From positions 30,720-94,719 of the forward strand of contig NW_008710347.1 of assembly GCF_000327385.1 (NCBI RefSeq): a stretch of 64,000 bases of DNA, written 5' to 3'. A model generated the notes under the pieces. That model was not told the DNA's origin. It ran no database searches and saw nothing but the letters and a program-made list of their open reading frames with translations. Made by a program: the position numbers and the translations under genes. Positions 59,956 through 64,000 of the stretch are shown here, one piece after another; position 1 is the stretch's first letter, and the number at the start of each line of letters is the position of its first letter. The stretch is from Lottia gigantea. Taxonomy: Eukaryota; Mollusca; Gastropoda; Lottiidae.

Positions 59956-62078
59956 TATGATCATTTTAGCATGAAATATTGATGCAGAGTAATTAGCCCC
60001 TAATTAATCAAAGTTATATTTGTCTAGTTCTCAACTTATTTCCATAAATTGAATACTTTAACTCCATTAACATGTTATGTTTCCATTAAAGAAATACTTA
60101 TAAAATATACCGAGGACAAACATTTTGATACTGGCGGGCTGTGAACTTTCCAAGTTCTTAGGTACTAAACTATTACTACTAGTTGTCTGATTTAATCAAA
60201 TCGATTTTCTGGTTGCAAATGGACTAAGTCCTGATAACCATGGAATAAGAAGATAATTTGTTAATTTATGAGTGTTAACCTACAGATCTTAAAGTTTTAT
60301 GCATAAAATGTAATGTACATAATCCTATATCCCTAAAGCTATAATAGTTGTGATGTTCATGAAAATCTAATAATTTAACAGATTACAGATATTGAAAATA
60401 ATACACTTTTTGATAATGACATTCATTCAGTCAAAACTTATGCGTTTTAAATATTAAATTGTAAGAAGGTATGTTGACCGTATGTTTACAATGGTTAAGA
60501 GATACTGACAGGTTATTATAATATTAATATTGTAGTAAAGATATTATTACTGTAACCGTCCACAGCCTATGTCTCTGTCAATCCCAACCCATATACCATT
60601 TCATACAAAAAATCTGGGGGATGAAAATCTCAGACTATAATTAAGCTGCAGGCATCAGATATAAAAGTTGACAGATGAAATTGTAAGGGAAATATGAAGA
60701 TTATTTTTGATTGATACAATTACAATTGATACAATAGAAATTTAAACTGAAGCCAACAATCTGCAAGCACAGTTAAATTAAATACTACAACCGTAAAAGT
60801 AGTGCATTAAACTTGATTCTAACTAGCCGAAGGGAAAGTCGCTTGTGTTTTGTGTAGAAAAAAAGCATCCCCTTTTAGAGTACATAAGATACATTTGCCC
60901 CCATGGGACCTTGCTTGTATTCTTCGGGTCTAACAACAAAGAAAGATAATCGGAAATTTTAATGGCAGATTTCAGCCTTAGGCGATAAAATTCATATTTT
61001 ACCTTGTTTCAGGTATCTGTTTGAACTTTTATTATTGTAAAGTTGGCCAGCCCTTGACTACAAGTTGACTTTCAGTTTAGACATTATAATGCCTCTAGTA
61101 CTGTATATTTATTAAGATTTTAATATAAAAGAAAGTATATAGTGTCAAAAACTTGTTGATGTTCTATATTTCTATACACCATGATGTCCATTGTAAGTCT
61201 TTGTGGTATATTACAGAGCGCTGAGAGGCTATACCTGTACTCATGGGGCTTTTCAGAGTAAAAACAGTCTCATATTGGCACAAACGTTATGTAAATTAGT
61301 GTTATTAAGGGTAATACATGGTGTGTTCGATTTGTATACCAACACAGCATCGAATTTAGATGTAATCTTGCATCAGTTGTAAAATGTCATTATTACTGAT
61401 TTCAGGTTCAAGATTGTGAGACATCAGTCTAAGTCAATACATAGCCCTGTAATTTAAAATTGGGTCTAAAAATTTCGTAAAACTAGAACCCGAGGCATTT
61501 TGTATCCGACAAAAACACCTCATGCTTACATTGTTCAAAATAAATTCACCGAATTTCCTTTATGAGAAATGTCTGGGAAAGCCAAATATCGAAAGTAAAA
61601 AGCACATGATTTATTCTCATGTCGGTGATTCAAATTAGAACCCCGTATTGAGGATCAAAAGCTACTAGCTAATCTTTGAACTCGTTGTTGAGATTCTGTA
61701 ATAGATTTAAACGTTTCCATGCGATTGTCCAGTACTTAAACGTATGGCCACAGAGTGACACTGTCAAATAAAGGCAACATGCATTTTAAAACAATTTCAA
61801 AAATACCACTATTAGCTATGTGGACACTCTGGAAAACGGAGTAAAACCATCAGTTCAAGGATCTGTCGATTCTGAAACCTAGTCGATACGTACAGTGACC
61901 TAATGTGAAAACTTATGAAGGAGGGGCAAAAGTTTATTACGTTTTTCAGAACTTATTTTTAGATAACTTTTAAATAAGGCAAAGAATCAATTTGAAAAAT
62001 CTAATTTAATGAAGATTTTGTGTACATAATTTTTAAGTATTGATAGTTTGAGCTTTGAACACAACAGACAATAAAATA

Positions 62079-62098
62079 TAATAATAATAATAATAATC
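62079..62098. repeat. (aat)n microsatellite
   Basis: About six aat/taa units, short and interrupted at its right end. Confidence 0.8.
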
Positions 62099-63444
62099 AT
62101 ATATACACCATAACTTTAAATATTGCACTATGATACTTTAAACAGAACAATTGAACACAAATATATCTTAAAGAACTTTTCTCTCATTTAAAAGCTAACA
62201 TAGAAAATCATAGAAAATAGCATATCCTTAAAAATGGTGTAATGAATAATTTCTTATATTTTCAGCAAAAAATTTTATTTTAACTATATGTAAAAAAAAT
62301 AATTCAAAAATGACAAAAAAAATTGAAAGAATTATGAAAGAAAATTTGAGACAAATTAAAATACATTTTCATGGAATGGTTTGTTTTATTGAAATTTCAA
62401 AAAGGCATGATTTCAGTCCATCCAATGTTATAAAGTGAATAAAAAAAAATTTGGTATGGACATCAATATAGATTTGGGACTAATTCAAACAATAAGAAAA
62501 ATATTGGAATAGTTGATTTTGAAAGAAAAAGTAATGTGAGGAAATATAAAGAGAATATAGCACTATATACTAGGAATGACATGGATTTCGTATGAGAATA
62601 TTGAACATTAATTAACATTTTTTCGTCAACGCATAGCACAAAATTATGCTTTGTTACCAGATACAATATAACTGATGATTCTTCTTTATATGTATTAAAG
62701 AAAATTCATCGGTTTAACGAACTGATTGGTTTAACACTTCATCTTATACAGTGATCTTAAGTGCATAGTATTTAAGAGAAATAACCGCATTTCTGACAAC
62801 GAATCTTTGATTTATTGAGACTTCTTTTTTTTTAAATCTGATATAAAAATTGATCAGTTTAACTCCTTCAAGTGAGAATGTTGATAGAAGTTGGTGAACA
62901 CAGGTGACTTGTACAATATTAGCTTGTCTTGATATCTGATCTCTTTAATATGCTTTACACACATTCTATCACAACACCTCTTTATTCATTCTTCTCTCAA
63001 TTTCATTTATCTAGTTGACTTTTCTATTCAAATTCAATGAGGAATCACATTTCAAGATAATCATCAATGACTTCCAATAATGTAATTCGTTCGTTTTATT
63101 CTGTTTAAAAAACAACACGATTTATTGCTTTCTATTTCTCAATAATACATTCATTTCACCATGTTTTTTGGTAATTGTAGCCTATGTCAACTGCCTTATT
63201 ATACTGTACTTATCGCCTTCATTTATTCATTTCGTCTTTAAAGTGATCATCGTTGTTCGTGTAGAGTTTTCAGGTGGTAAAATAAAAGACGTTGAAGTCA
63301 AAGATCACCTCTTTTCCTTTCCTAAACCACTCATTAAAACACTATACCACTGTTCACGTGCACATTTTCCACCATCAAAATAACTAGAATAGCACTTCAA
63401 AACCTGTCCACACTTATAAGTTGCACCAAAATGCTATAAGTCCT

Positions 63445-63450
63445 TTTATT
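63445..63450 (-). promoter_or_regulatory. Candidate poly(A) signal of the tailless gene
   Basis: Minus-strand AATAAA about 265 bases past the stop at 63,713; a plausible 3' UTR length. Confidence 0.45.
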
Positions 63451-63712
63451 TAATTCAAATACTGTAAAATGTCAATGCAGTGATACCACAAATTCAACAT
63501 CTTGCTTCTGCAGGTGTTGAATATTGCATAAATCAACCTAGTTAGAGAAAAGTACATTTTCTGCCAAAATTTTAAACAGAGCGGATACCGATAATAATAA
63601 ATATGACAAAAATAAACTTTAAGTGCAGTCCACATTAACAAAACGGAACATACATGTGTTGAGATGTCACTTCCATCACAGTTGAAATTATAACAAGAGA
63701 TTCCTGGAGTCA

Positions 63713-63981
63713 CTAGAAGTCACTAGATTTAAACATGTCCACTAATAACCGTTCTATTGGTATCGATCCTATAGTTTTTCGGAAGAATATTTCCTCTATG
63801 GTTTGTCCTGATATGGATCGTAATGATGGTAATAGTAACAGTAATTTGCCGAAACGAAATGGCTGTGACGGGTAAGCAGTTCGTATATAATGATTTAATG
63901 TTAATTGGGCTTGATCTTGTAATGTAGCAACGGTGTGGAATTCTCGCAACGTTTTCATTTCAGTTGTACTACTTGCAAATA
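63713..63981 (-). CDS. NR2E1: Tailless/TLX nuclear receptor, last coding exon (partial)
   Basis: The exon starts after an acceptor (ctttttttcag) at 63,981 and ends with TAG at 63,713. It encodes the C-terminal part of a nuclear-receptor ligand-binding domain: ATLQDQAQLTLNHYIRT, YPSQP.RFGKLLLLLPSLRSIS, TIEEIFFRKTIG, IPIERLL.DMFKSSDF. The LLLLLPSLRS helix, the TIEE.FF.KTIG helix and the final DM(F/Y)KSSD are hallmarks of NR2E1 (TLX; Drosophila tailless), as opposed to other NR2 receptors. Known: an orphan nuclear transcription factor that usually represses, needed in forebrain, eye and neural stem cells. The DNA-binding domain and earlier exons lie to the right, outside the window. Confidence 0.88.
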
Positions 63982-64000
63982 CTGAAAAAAAGCATAGGCG

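Larger units (their letters stand above)
53592..63444. other. Gene-poor stretch of about 10 kb
   Basis: No exon I can support. Contents: the poly(A) signal at 53,740, a two-copy repeat at 56,581-56,822, a purine-rich stretch at 57,895-58,220, a minisatellite at 58,235-58,590, a family B repeat at 59,738-59,955 and an (aat)n run near 62,079. The rest is AT-rich unique sequence that flanks the 3' side of the tailless gene. Confidence 0.5.

Overview
The window is AT-rich animal DNA with GT-AG introns, dense in tandem repeats and small transposon families. It has no bacterial features. A MOLO-1-type exon, a tandem set of divergent Cys-loop receptor subunits and the repeat types (including a repeat with a 'gggcaataactcaaa' core that I associate with molluscs) suggest a lophotrochozoan, most likely a mollusc. 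The species is an inference I cannot settle from this sequence alone.

Layout, left to right. (1) 218-415, minus: first coding exon of a secreted MOLO1-like protein; the rest lies off the left edge. (2) 4,420-6,583, minus: a complete three-exon type II Golgi beta-1,3-galactosyltransferase of the C1GALT1 family (311 aa). A fold-back element lies just past its stop and may supply its poly(A) signal. (3) 6.6-14.4 kb: no convincing gene; a 1.3-kb higher-order satellite rich in TGATCA lies at 12.3-13.6 kb. (4) 14,443-21,414, plus: a complete ten-exon SLC22-type organic ion transporter (552 aa), with three fold-back elements in its introns. (5) 24.2-39.9 kb: three intronless Cys-loop receptor subunit copies, all minus strand. 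Copies 2 and 3 lie on about 4.4-kb tandem segmental duplicates, and copy 3 carries a single-base deletion. An old, strongly reduced Polinton with intact 6-bp target duplications lies between copies 1 and 2. (6) 40,338-40,585: assembly gap. (7) 41,170-46,001, plus: a six-exon type I membrane protein with a mucin-like stalk (450 aa). (8) 48,620-53,591, plus: a six-exon gene of unknown family (890 aa). About half of the protein is a 15-residue tandem repeat encoded by a 45-bp minisatellite. (9) 53.6-63.4 kb: a gene-poor stretch of repeats. (10) 63,713-63,981, minus: last exon of the nuclear receptor tailless/TLX (NR2E1), which continues off the right edge.

The intron phases of the four complete multi-exon genes (glycosyltransferase, SLC22, mucin-like, 890-aa) were worked through exon by exon and are consistent; each gives one open frame from ATG to stop. 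The genes do not form an obvious pathway. The most interesting unit is the receptor array. Its members keep the Cys-loop fold and a cation-type M2 pore, but by eye they lack the aromatic agonist-box residues and the vicinal cysteines of classical nicotinic alpha subunits. That would fit a diverged, perhaps chemosensory, ligand specificity (inference).
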